Positions 7,599-15,026 of a stretch of DNA of 64,000 nucleotides are shown one piece after another (positions within the stretch are counted from its first letter, which is position 1; the number at the start of each line of letters is the position of its first letter). Position numbers and translations under genes: made by a program. Source of the stretch: Dactylosporangium fulvum (lineage in GTDB: Bacteria; Actinomycetota; Actinomycetes; Mycobacteriales; Micromonosporaceae); the NCBI RefSeq assembly GCF_025137375.1, contig NZ_CP073720.1:5666501-5730500 (forward strand), read 5' to 3'. The notes under the pieces are model-generated. The model searched no databases, had not been told where the DNA came from, and worked only from the letters and a program-made list of their open reading frames with translations.

Positions 7599-8597
7599 TC
7601 AGCGGATGCGCAGGGTGACGCCGTCCCAGGGGATCAGCTCACCCACGACCGGGTGGCCCGGCAGCTCACCGGCCACGAGCAGGCCGCCGGACGTCTGCGC
7701 GTCGGCGAGGAGCAGCAGCTCGTCCTCCGGCGTGGCGCCGACGTCGGCGTGCGGGCGGACCCAGTCGAGGTTGCGGCGGGTGCCGCCGCTGACGTAACCG
7801 TCGGCGAGGGCCTTGCGGGCGTCGTCGAGGTAGGGCACGGCGGCCGCGTCGACGACCGCGGTCACGCCGCTGGCGCGGGCCAGCTTGTGCAGGTGCCCGA
7901 GGAGGCCGAAGCCGGTGACGTCGGTAGCGCACTCGGCGCCCGCGGCGACGGCGGCCTCGGACGCGGCCCGGTTGAGTGTGGTCATGACCTCGACGGCCTG
8001 CGGGAAGATGTCGCCGGTGGCCTTGTGCCGGCTGTTCAGCACGCCGATGCCGAGCGGTTTGGTGAGCGTGAGCGGCAGCCCGGGCCGGCCGCGGTCGTTG
8101 CGCAGCAGCCGGTCGGGGTCGGCGAGGCCGGTGACCGCCATGCCGTACTTCGGCTCGGGGTCGTCGACGGAGTGCCCGCCCGCGACGTGACAGCCCGCCG
8201 CACGCGCGACGTCGAGGCCTCCGCGCAGGACCTCCGCGGCGAGGCTCATCGGCAGCACGTCCCGCGGCCAGGCCAGGAGGTTGACCGCGACGACGGGCCG
8301 GCCGCCCATGGCGTAGACGTCCGACAGCGCGTTGGCCGCCGCGATGCGCCCCCAGTCGTAGGCGTCGTCGACGACGGGTGTGAAGAAGTCCGCGGTCGCC
8401 ACGACCGCCGTCCCGTTCGCGATGCTGACGACGGCGGCGTCGTCACCGTCGTCGAGCCCGACGAGCAGCTCTCCCGGCCCGGCCGGCAACTCGGCGCCGA
8501 CGAGACCGGCGACCACCGCTTCGAGTTCCCCGGGCGGGATCTTGCAGGCGCATCCCCCGCCGTGTGCGTATCCGGTCAGCCGGCCGAGCGTCTCCAT
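7599..8597 (-). CDS. selD: Selenide, water dikinase (selenophosphate synthetase)
   Basis: 332 residues, the normal SelD length. It makes monoselenophosphate from selenide and ATP, the selenium donor for Sec-tRNA synthesis. The glycine-rich N-terminus GGGCACKIPP supplies C16 and K19, equivalent to the essential C17 and K20 of E. coli SelD. Cysteine, not selenocysteine, is used. The AIR-synthase-like body is clear (AAANALSDVYAMGG, HSVDDPEPKYG, TDVTGFGLLGHL, SGGLL). It lies convergent to the Sec-formate dehydrogenase operon, a direct functional link. selA, selB and the Sec tRNA are not in the window. Confidence 0.93.
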   Translation of the reverse strand: METLGRLTGYAHGGGCACKIPPGELEAVVAGLVGAELPAGPGELLVGLDDGDDAAVVSIANGTAVVATADFFTPVVDDAYDWGRIAAANALSDVYAMGGRPVVAVNLLAWPRDVLPMSLAAEVLRGGLDVARAAGCHVAGGHSVDDPEPKYGMAVTGLADPDRLLRNDRGRPGLPLTLTKPLGIGVLNSRHKATGDIFPQAVEVMTTLNRAASEAAVAAGAECATDVTGFGLLGHLHKLARASGVTAVVDAAAVPYLDDARKALADGYVSGGTRRNLDWVRPHADVGATPEDELLLLADAQTSGGLLVAGELPGHPVVGELIPWDGVTLRIR

Positions 8598-8638
8598 GGG
8601 TTCAACCTACCGATTGTTTCCTGACGTGGGGCGCCGCG

Positions 8639-9748
8639 TCAGGCCGTCACGCGCAGCAGGAAACCGCCGCCCTCGCGGCGGCCGACGGTCAGCGTGCAGC
8701 CGGCGGCGTCGAGGCGCTCACGCAGGCCGGCCAGGCCGTGGCCCTGACCCGTGGCCTCCGCCGGGCCGCGGCCGTCGTCGCTGATCTCCACCGTGTTGCG
8801 GGCCAGCCGGATCCAGCAGTGTTTCGCCTCGCTGTGCCGCACCACGTTGGTGACGCCCTCGCGGACGACCCAGGCGAACAGCTCCTGCCGCCGCGGGTCG
8901 ACGGCCTCGCCGTTGAGCGGCACGTCGGCCTCGATGCCGGCCGCGTCCAGGGCGCTGCGGGCGGAGGCCAGCTCGTTGGCGAGCGACATCTCGCGGTAGC
9001 CCGCCACGGCCGCCCGCACGTCGACGAGCGCCTCGCGGACGAGCCGCTGGATGTCCGCGAGCTCGGCCTCGGCCCGCTCCGGGGCGAGCTGGACCAGCCG
9101 GCCGGCGAGCTCGCTCTTCACCGAGACCACGGTCAGCGAGTGGCCGAGCAGGTCGTGCAGGTCGCGGGCGAACCGGTTGCGCTCGGCGGCGATCGCCAGC
9201 TGGGTGATCTCCTCGCGGGCCTCGGCGAGCTGCGCGTTGCGCTGGACGACCCGGGTGACGCCCCAGACGGCGAGGGCGGCGACCATGACGGCGAACGTGA
9301 GATCGATGCCACCGTCCCAGCCGGGGACCATGCGCGGCAGGACGAACGCGGCGACGGCGCCGGCCAGCACGACCGGCCACGCGAACGGGGCGGGCAGGGT
9401 GAAGACGGCGATGACGCCGACGTACACCAGGCTGGTGAGGCCCGACTCCCCCGCGACGAGCGTCAGCGCGACGGTCAGGGCGACCATGACGGCGAGCCGG
9501 ACCACGGCCTCGCGCAGCGGCAGCATGCCGCCGCGGGTGCGTTTCGTCGCCGCGCGCGCGGCGAGGAACGACTGCAGGTAGACACCGCAGAAGGCCAGCG
9601 CGGAGGCCAGGCCGACGCCGCGCTCCCACGGCACCGGGTTCTGCCAGGCTTCGGCGATCGGCCCGGCCATGTAGAACAGCCAGACCGCCGCCCACAGCCA
9701 GAAGAACCTGGCCATGGGGCGGCGGCGGGTGTCGGGCATGTCGAACAT
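8639..9748 (-). CDS. Membrane sensor histidine kinase, NarL/DesK type
   Basis: 369 residues. About five or six transmembrane segments fill residues 15-165. A helical linker leads to a HisKA_3 dimerisation motif with phospho-acceptor H198 in RDLHDLLGHSL. The HATPase domain has VREGVTNVVRHS and the G boxes DDGRG and GHGLAGLRERL. Such kinases normally phosphorylate a LuxR-type regulator encoded next door; none is present on either side. The start at 9748 is 8 bp from the stop of the ABC permease, so it is the third gene of the ABC operon and probably senses or controls the exporter. Confidence 0.85.
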   Translation of the reverse strand: MFDMPDTRRRPMARFFWLWAAVWLFYMAGPIAEAWQNPVPWERGVGLASALAFCGVYLQSFLAARAATKRTRGGMLPLREAVVRLAVMVALTVALTLVAGESGLTSLVYVGVIAVFTLPAPFAWPVVLAGAVAAFVLPRMVPGWDGGIDLTFAVMVAALAVWGVTRVVQRNAQLAEAREEITQLAIAAERNRFARDLHDLLGHSLTVVSVKSELAGRLVQLAPERAEAELADIQRLVREALVDVRAAVAGYREMSLANELASARSALDAAGIEADVPLNGEAVDPRRQELFAWVVREGVTNVVRHSEAKHCWIRLARNTVEISDDGRGPAEATGQGHGLAGLRERLDAAGCTLTVGRREGGGFLLRVTA

Positions 9749-9756
9749 TGTCCCGA

Positions 9757-10479
9757 TCAGGCCCGGGCGGTGTCGACCCGGAAGCGGCGCAGGGCGATGA
9801 GCCCGAGCAGCACCGTCCAGCCGCCGAGGACGAGGAGGGCCTGGCCGTTGACGTGGCCGCCGTCCAGCGGGCTGCGGGCGACCTCGCCGGTCCAGTACGA
9901 CGGGGTGAACTTGGCGACCTGTCGCAGGAAGCCCGGCATGAGCGACACCGGCACCCACAGCCCGCCGAAGGCGGCGAGGACGAGGTTGATGAGCGCGCCG
10001 ACCTGCTGGACGCTGTCCGGCTTGGCCAGGTAGCCGAGGACCACGCCGAGCGCGGCGAACGGCAGCGACGACAGCCAGGCGCCGGCGAAGCACAGCACCC
10101 ACTCGGCGGCGGTGAGCCGCACGTGCAGGCCGGCGGCGCCGACCAGGAACGTGACGACGACCGGCGGCACCGCGACGAGCAGCGCCAGGACGACCTTGTT
10201 CATGACGTAGCCGCCCGGGGAGAGCGGGGTCAGCCGCAGCGTGCGGTTCCAGCCGAGGCCGCGCTCGACGGCGATCGTGCCGCCGCTGGACAGGGCCGCG
10301 CTCATCGCGCCGAAGAGGGCCATGCTGACCATCACGTACTTCTTGGCGTCGGGGTCGTTGCCGACGGAGACGCCGCCGATGATGAGCACGAGCAGGGCCG
10401 GCAGGAGCGTGGAGAAGATGACGACGCGCTTGTTGCGGAAGAGGCGGGCGGTCTCGAGTCGCAGGTAGGTGAGGTTCAC
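9757..10479 (-). CDS. ABC-2 type permease
   Basis: 240 residues from GTG 10479, overlapping the ATPase stop by 4 bp. Six hydrophobic segments are arranged as in ABC-2 exporter permeases: TM1 near 20-40, then a cytoplasmic loop with VERGLGWNRTLRLTPLSPG, which is the coupling helix region typical of daunorubicin-type exporters. It forms the membrane half of an exporter with the ATPase encoded upstream; substrate unknown. Gene order ATPase-permease-sensor kinase is frequent for lantibiotic or drug export modules in actinobacteria. Confidence 0.85.
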   Translation of the reverse strand: MNLTYLRLETARLFRNKRVVIFSTLLPALLVLIIGGVSVGNDPDAKKYVMVSMALFGAMSAALSSGGTIAVERGLGWNRTLRLTPLSPGGYVMNKVVLALLVAVPPVVVTFLVGAAGLHVRLTAAEWVLCFAGAWLSSLPFAALGVVLGYLAKPDSVQQVGALINLVLAAFGGLWVPVSLMPGFLRQVAKFTPSYWTGEVARSPLDGGHVNGQALLVLGGWTVLLGLIALRRFRVDTARA

Positions 10480-11369
10480 TTGGCGCTCCCGGCGGCGGTG
10501 AGGGCGATGAAGGCGTCTTCGAGGTTGCGGCCGGTGACCTCGATGTCGTGGGCGGCGGTCGAGTTGAGCAGCGCGCGCAGCGCGGTGTCGGAGTCGTCGC
10601 AGTGCAGCAGCACGACGGCGCCGCGCGTCTCGACCCGCTCGACACCCGCCAGCGCGGCGAGCCCGGCGAGGTCCGCGCCGGGCACCGTGGCGCGGATGGT
10701 CCGTCCGGTCACCGCCGCCTTGATCTGTGCGGCGGTACCGTCGGCGACGACCTTGCCGGAGCGCAGCAGGACGATGCGGTCGGCGTAGGCGTCGGCCTCG
10801 TCGAGGTAGTGCGTGGCGAACAGCACCGTGCGGCCCCGGGCGGTCTCCTCGCGCATGGCGGTCCAGAAGCCGCGGCGGGCCTCGACGTCCATGCCGGTGG
10901 TCGGCTCGTCCAGCACGAGCAGGTCGGGGTCGGCGACGAGCGCCATGGCGAACCGGATCCGCTGCTGCTGGCCGCCGGAGAGACCGCCGACCTGCTGCTT
11001 GGCGAACTCCGTGACGCCGGCCCGCTCGAGCACCTCGTCGACGTCGCGCGGCTTGCGCTGGAGCGCGGCCGCGAGCCGTACCGTCTCCGCGGCGGTCAGA
11101 TCGGGCAACAGTCCGCCGCTCTGCATGAGGGCGCCGACGGTACCGGCGGCGATCGCCTTCTCCGGCGGCGCGCCGTCGAGCAGCACGGTGCCCGCGTCGG
11201 GGCGGAGCAGGCCGAGGAGCATGTCGATGGTGGTCGACTTGCCGGCGCCGTTGGGCCCGAGGAGGGCGACGACCTCGCCCCGGCGGATGGTGAGGTCGAG
11301 GCCGTCGACGGCGGTGACCGCACCGAACCGCCTGGTCAGGCCGGTCAGCTGGACTGCTGGGTTCGTCAT
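10476..11369 (-). CDS. ABC transporter ATPase (drug-export type)
   Basis: 297 residues from ATG 11369; an ATG four codons upstream is also possible. Walker A GPNGAGKST (38-46), the Q-loop region (GALMQSGGL), signature LSGGQQQR, Walker B LLVLDEPTTGMD and the switch His in THYLDEA are all intact. The C-terminal 70 residues match the DrrA/CcmA-type extension of exporter ATPases. It energises the adjacent ABC-2 permease. It is the first gene of a three-gene minus-strand operon ending with the sensor kinase. Confidence 0.88.
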   Translation of the reverse strand: MTNPAVQLTGLTRRFGAVTAVDGLDLTIRRGEVVALLGPNGAGKSTTIDMLLGLLRPDAGTVLLDGAPPEKAIAAGTVGALMQSGGLLPDLTAAETVRLAAALQRKPRDVDEVLERAGVTEFAKQQVGGLSGGQQQRIRFAMALVADPDLLVLDEPTTGMDVEARRGFWTAMREETARGRTVLFATHYLDEADAYADRIVLLRSGKVVADGTAAQIKAAVTGRTIRATVPGADLAGLAALAGVERVETRGAVVLLHCDDSDTALRALLNSTAAHDIEVTGRNLEDAFIALTAAGSAK

Positions 11370-11441
11370 GCCCAGAAGCATCGCGGGATCGGGGCATCGA
11401 TACCGCTGTGTCGCGTCACCCGCACCCCCATGACATCTGTC

Positions 11442-11615
11442 ATGCGTGTGGGACGGTCAGCGCCGGGGCTCGCCGCCCGGGACTTCGAGCACCGCGCCCG
11501 CACCGAGCCGAAGCAGCGTTTCGCCAACCACGCCGCCGCCCTCATCGTCCCGAAGACCCGCCTGGGCATCAGGACCCGCAACCTCACCGCGCGGGTGCTG
11601 CTGACCCGGCGATGA
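11442..11615 (+). pseudogene. Small ORF, possible C-terminal oxidoreductase remnant
   Basis: 57 codons (RTEPKQRFANHAAALIVPKT, then RLGIRTRNLTARVLLTRR). The basic, alternating helix ending in RTRNLTARVL resembles the C-terminal tail of FAD-dependent monooxygenases, but no FAD domain precedes it. It has no clear ribosome site and overlaps the 3' end of the phosphotransferase gene on the other strand by 32 bp. A remnant is more likely than an expressed peptide. Confidence 0.2.
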
Positions 11616-12498
11616 GGTCCGCGGCGGCGAGCATCTCCCGCCCGACCGGCTGCACGCCGATCTCGGTCAGCAGCAGGCCGGTCGAGACGCGCTCGACGAC
11701 GCCCCACTCCCAGATCGCGGGCTCCGAGCGGCCGGTGCGGGCGGCCAGCCGTCTGGAGCGCTCGCGCGGATCGCCGGCCATCAGGTCGGCCGGGTCCTCG
11801 CGCATGATGACACCCAGGTCATACTCCGCCTCGGCCAGCAGCCCGTCGGGGTCGACCAGCTTGAAGCCGTCGCCGGCGCGCAACGTGTTCCACTCGTGGA
11901 CGTCGCCGTGGACGAGCACCGCGCGCTCGTCGTCGTGGGCCGCGATCCGCCGCTCGGCGCACCGCAGGGCGTGCTCGACGGTCCGCTCGGCACACGGCCG
12001 GTCGAGCCGCTCCCATCGGGCGGTGATGAACTCGACCAGCCACCGGCCCTTCTCGCGCCCGGTCGGCAGCCCGGCGTCCGGCGCCGGCCGCCAGACCCGG
12101 GCCGCCACGTCGCACAGGATCTCGTGCCGGCGGTGGACGGGCAGGCCCAGCTCGCGCAGCTGCGGGCCGAGCTTCTCCAGCAGCAGCGCGTCGCGCCGGA
12201 CGTCGTGCTCGAGCAGGCGGGCGCACCCGTCGCCGGCGGCGAGGCGCAACACGGTGATCTCGTTGCCGGCGTGGCCGCCGGCGCGCGGTGTCAGCAGCTT
12301 GAGCACGGCGGGCGTGCCGTCGTCCCGCACGACCTCCGCGACGAACGCCTCGGTCGCGTCGGGAAAGACCCGCCCCACGCGCAGGCCCCAGTCCGCCGAA
12401 AGGCCGGCGACGAGGTCGGGCAGTGCCCGTAACCAGTCGTGCGCCCCGGCCACGACCGCCTTCGCCCGGACCGCCTCCGGAAGCTGTGCCCCGTTCAT
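11584..12498 (-). CDS. Streptomycin/hydroxyurea phosphotransferase-like kinase (APH(6)/Hur family)
   Basis: 304 residues. The kinase core has the APH-family catalytic loop LVHGDVHEWNTL (Asp and Asn) and the following metal Asp in FKLVDPDGL. The N-terminal lobe (VLKLLTPRAGGHAGNEITVL) supplies the ATP-binding Lys and Glu. The pattern fits aminoglycoside 6-phosphotransferases and hydroxyurea kinases, which inactivate small molecules in the cytoplasm. Start ATG 12498 was chosen because it begins the conserved region; upstream sequence is noise. Whether it confers resistance cannot be judged from sequence, since many actinobacteria carry such proteins as general kinases. It is monocistronic. Confidence 0.8.
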   Translation of the reverse strand: MNGAQLPEAVRAKAVVAGAHDWLRALPDLVAGLSADWGLRVGRVFPDATEAFVAEVVRDDGTPAVLKLLTPRAGGHAGNEITVLRLAAGDGCARLLEHDVRRDALLLEKLGPQLRELGLPVHRRHEILCDVAARVWRPAPDAGLPTGREKGRWLVEFITARWERLDRPCAERTVEHALRCAERRIAAHDDERAVLVHGDVHEWNTLRAGDGFKLVDPDGLLAEAEYDLGVIMREDPADLMAGDPRERSRRLAARTGRSEPAIWEWGVVERVSTGLLLTEIGVQPVGREMLAAADLIAGSAAPAR

Positions 12499-12636
12499 GC
12501 CGGCCACCCTAGACGGACCGACCGACATTTTCCGCCGGCGGTTTCGTCGTGGGGCGGGCCGGGACCGCACAGCGTGTGCGACACGTGTCCGCCGGGTGCG
12601 TGTCAGCCTGGGCTCTCTTGTGCGTGGGGAGGCGGC

Positions 12637-13266
12637 GTGGGGACACGTGAAGTACATCTGCCGGGGTCGGCGGGCGAACGCCTGATGCAGGCGCGGGCCG
12701 GGACCGTGGAGCGGGCCGAGCGGTTCTACCGGCAGCAGGTCCTGCCCGCGCTCAACGACACCATGGCGGAGTTCGTCGGGCGGCAGGAGATGATGTTCGT
12801 CGCGACCGCGGACGCGCTCGGGCACTGCGACTGCACGTTCCGGGCCGGGCCGCCCGGGTTCGTGCGGGTGTTGTCGAGCGAGCGGGTGGCCTGGCCGGAG
12901 TACCGCGGCAACGGGGTCATGGCGAGCGTCGGCAACATCGTCGAGAACCCCAACGTCGGGCTCATCTTCGTCGACTTCGTCCGGGACCGGATCGGCCTGC
13001 ACGTCAACGGCCACGCAACCGTCACGGACGACGCCGAGATGCGCGCGGCGTTCCCCGACCTGCCGGTCGACACCGTCCCCGGACGCCGCCCGGAGCGCTG
13101 GGTCAACGTGTTCGTCGAGGAGGCGTACATCCACTGTGCCAAGCACATTCCCCATCTGCGGAAGGTGACCGCGGAGGACCGGGCGTGGGGCACGGACGAC
13201 ACGAAGCGCAAAGGGGGTGACTTCTTCGGCGTCGCGGCCGGGCCGGCAGGTACGGTATCGGGATGA
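12637..13266 (+). CDS. Pyridoxamine 5'-phosphate oxidase-fold protein
   Basis: 209 residues from GTG 12637, with GGGGAGG five bases upstream. The alternative ATG at 12685 would remove the conserved head GERLMQARAG, so the upstream start was preferred. The split-barrel flavin-binding fold is seen in MMFVATADALGHCDCTFRAG, GFVRVL, YRGNGVMASVGNI, NPNVGLIFVDF and LHVNGHATV. Such proteins bind FMN or F420 and act on varied substrates; the specific role is unknown. ATGA coupling to the next small gene implies co-expression. Confidence 0.8.
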   Translation: MGTREVHLPGSAGERLMQARAGTVERAERFYRQQVLPALNDTMAEFVGRQEMMFVATADALGHCDCTFRAGPPGFVRVLSSERVAWPEYRGNGVMASVGNIVENPNVGLIFVDFVRDRIGLHVNGHATVTDDAEMRAAFPDLPVDTVPGRRPERWVNVFVEEAYIHCAKHIPHLRKVTAEDRAWGTDDTKRKGGDFFGVAAGPAGTVSG

Positions 13267-13451
13267 ACAGCTTCTTCGACAAGGTGAAAGACCTCGCCGA
13301 CAAGCACGACGACAAGGTGGACCAGGCGTTGGAGAAGATCGGCGAGGAGGCTGACAAGCGCACCGGAGGCAAGTACTCCGACCAGATAGCCAAGGGTGTC
13401 GACGCCGCAAAGGAGCACACCGGCGGGGGTGACACCACCCGCGACGCGTAG
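13263..13451 (+). CDS. MT0933-like antitoxin-family protein
   Basis: 62 residues, highly charged and helical. The pattern DKVKDLADKHDDKVDQALEK followed by TGGKYSDQIAKGVD is the signature of the MT0933/Rv0909-type antitoxin family. In mycobacteria such proteins are proposed antitoxins to an adjacent toxin. Here no cognate toxin gene follows: the next gene lies on the other strand. The start overlaps the upstream stop by 4 bp. It may therefore serve another role, or act as an orphan. Confidence 0.75.
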   Translation: MNSFFDKVKDLADKHDDKVDQALEKIGEEADKRTGGKYSDQIAKGVDAAKEHTGGGDTTRDA

Positions 13452-13566
13452 GCCCGCCCGGCGGGCAGGAACCTGCGCCCGAGTTCGGCGAGGAACGCGT
13501 CGGCGAGGCGGGCGGACTCGTCCTCGCCGACGCGGGTCTCGCCGCCGGTCACCGCCGCCGCCCCGG

Positions 13567-14349
13567 TCAGGCGGCGGCGCCGGCCGGGGCCGCGGTCTTC
13601 TCGGCCAGGAACGACTCCCAGGTCCGCTTGCCGGTCGTGGCGCCGTCGAGGGTGAGGTTGCCGCCGGAGCGGTACGCCCGGCCCGCCTTGCCGGGCAGGG
13701 GCACCGGCATCAGCAGGCGGTGCTTGCCGAACGCGTGGAGGTAGGTGCGCGCCAGGTCGGCGATCCCGTAGACCCCGGGGCCGGCCATGTCGGGCACCAG
13801 GCCGGCCGGTGCGCCCAGCGCCAACTCGACGAGCCGGGCCGCGACCTCGCGGGCGTCGACGGGCTGGAGGCGCAGCCCGTTCGGCACCGGCACCACCGGC
13901 AGCTTCGCCAGCTGCCGCACCATGGTCAGGGCCAGGTCGTGGAACTGCGCCGCCCGCAGCGTCGTCCAGGGCAGGCCGGAACCGGCGACCGCCTCCTCGG
14001 CGGCGAGCTTCGACCGCAGCCACGCGAGCGGAACCCGGTCGGCGCCGATCACCGAGATGTGGACCAGGTGCCGCGCCTCGGCCCGCTGGGCGGCGCGGAC
14101 CAGGTTGCGGGTGGCCTGCTCGTCGCCCTTGGGTCCGCCGGCCAGGTGCATGACGACGCCTGCGCCGCGGGCGGCCTGCTCGACGCCCTCACCGGTGAGC
14201 AGGTCGGCGGTGACGTGCTCGACGCCGGGCGCCGGCTGCCCACCGCGACGGCTGAGCACGCGGACCGGGTGGCCGGCCTCGCGCAGCAGCGGGACGACCA
14301 GGCGCCCCAGCGTGCCGGTGCCGCCGGTGACCAGGATGGGTGCGCTCAT
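13567..14349 (-). CDS. NmrA-like NAD(P)-binding protein
   Basis: 260 residues with an N-terminal Rossmann motif TGGTGTLG (8-15), then VRVLSRR and VTADL. This is an atypical short-chain dehydrogenase of the NmrA/NAD(P)H-azoreductase-like group. HISVIGAD and the later SKLAAEEAV provide the SxxxSK equivalents of the catalytic Tyr-Lys pair, with Tyr absent. It is likely a redox-sensing or quinone/azo-reducing protein. The gene stands alone; 13452-13566 between it and the antitoxin gene contains only a short minus-strand protein-like stretch that I could not assign. Confidence 0.78.
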   Translation of the reverse strand: MSAPILVTGGTGTLGRLVVPLLREAGHPVRVLSRRGGQPAPGVEHVTADLLTGEGVEQAARGAGVVMHLAGGPKGDEQATRNLVRAAQRAEARHLVHISVIGADRVPLAWLRSKLAAEEAVAGSGLPWTTLRAAQFHDLALTMVRQLAKLPVVPVPNGLRLQPVDAREVAARLVELALGAPAGLVPDMAGPGVYGIADLARTYLHAFGKHRLLMPVPLPGKAGRAYRSGGNLTLDGATTGKRTWESFLAEKTAAPAGAAA

Positions 14350-14489
14350 GATGCTCCGCCTTCGTCTCGGACCGGGAGCCCGGCTCCCGGTCGGTTCGGC
14401 CACCGTTCGTGGCTTCACCGACCTGACCCGGCCCGGCGGGCGAGTGTGACAGCGGGTGGCGCAGCCCACATCGAACGCGGACGCGGCCG

Positions 14490-14957
14490 CTACGAACGCG
14501 ACCAGACGCTGCCGGGGGCCAGCTCCGCGATGACCGCGGCGAGCGCCGGTGGCTCGAGGCGGTCGGTCAGGGCGGCCAGCTCCTCCGGGCCGGCCCAGAC
14601 GTGGTCGTGGAGGTTGACCTGCTCGTCCGGCAGGAGGCCGGTGCGGACCAGGGCCGGGCGGTCGGCCGCGAACCGGGCCAGGAAGAACTGCTCCTCCCCC
14701 ACGAACCGCTTGCCGTTCCAGCGGACGTCCCGCTCGACCGGGACCCAGCGGTCCTCGACGGCGGCCGGGTCGAGGCCGGTCTCCTCGACCAGTTCCCGGC
14801 GCGCGGCGTCCAGCGGCGTCTCGCCCGGGTCGATGCCGCCGCCGGGCGGCTCCCACAGCCACGAGCCGTCGGACGGGTCCTGCCAGTGCAGCAGCAGGAC
14901 GCGCCCGGCCGGGTCGAGGCAGACGATGCGCGCCGCGGGGCGGTGCCGGGTCTCCAT
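14490..14957 (-). CDS. Nudix hydrolase
   Basis: 155 residues. The Nudix box is complete: G-GIDPG-E-TPLDAAR-RELVEETGL near residues 53-75, with all metal-binding glutamates. The family cleaves nucleoside-diphosphate-linked substrates in the cytoplasm; substrate not evident. ATG 14957 was taken as the start because ARIVCLDPAGRVLLLHW, the first strand pair, follows directly. It lies 69 bp downstream of the chemosensory operon's last gene on the same strand and may be read through from it. Confidence 0.85.
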   Translation of the reverse strand: METRHRPAARIVCLDPAGRVLLLHWQDPSDGSWLWEPPGGGIDPGETPLDAARRELVEETGLDPAAVEDRWVPVERDVRWNGKRFVGEEQFFLARFAADRPALVRTGLLPDEQVNLHDHVWAGPEELAALTDRLEPPALAAVIAELAPGSVWSRS

Positions 14958-15026
14958 GGCCCCGACCCTATACGCCCCCTGGAGCAGCGGCTGTGCGCCC
15001 GCCGTCGGGCCGCGCACCGCCCGCGG

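Noticed and set aside
13452..13566. Short minus-strand protein-like stretch between antitoxin and NmrA-like genes
   Set aside because: Only about 30 residues with no start or stop context, and no family match that I can name.
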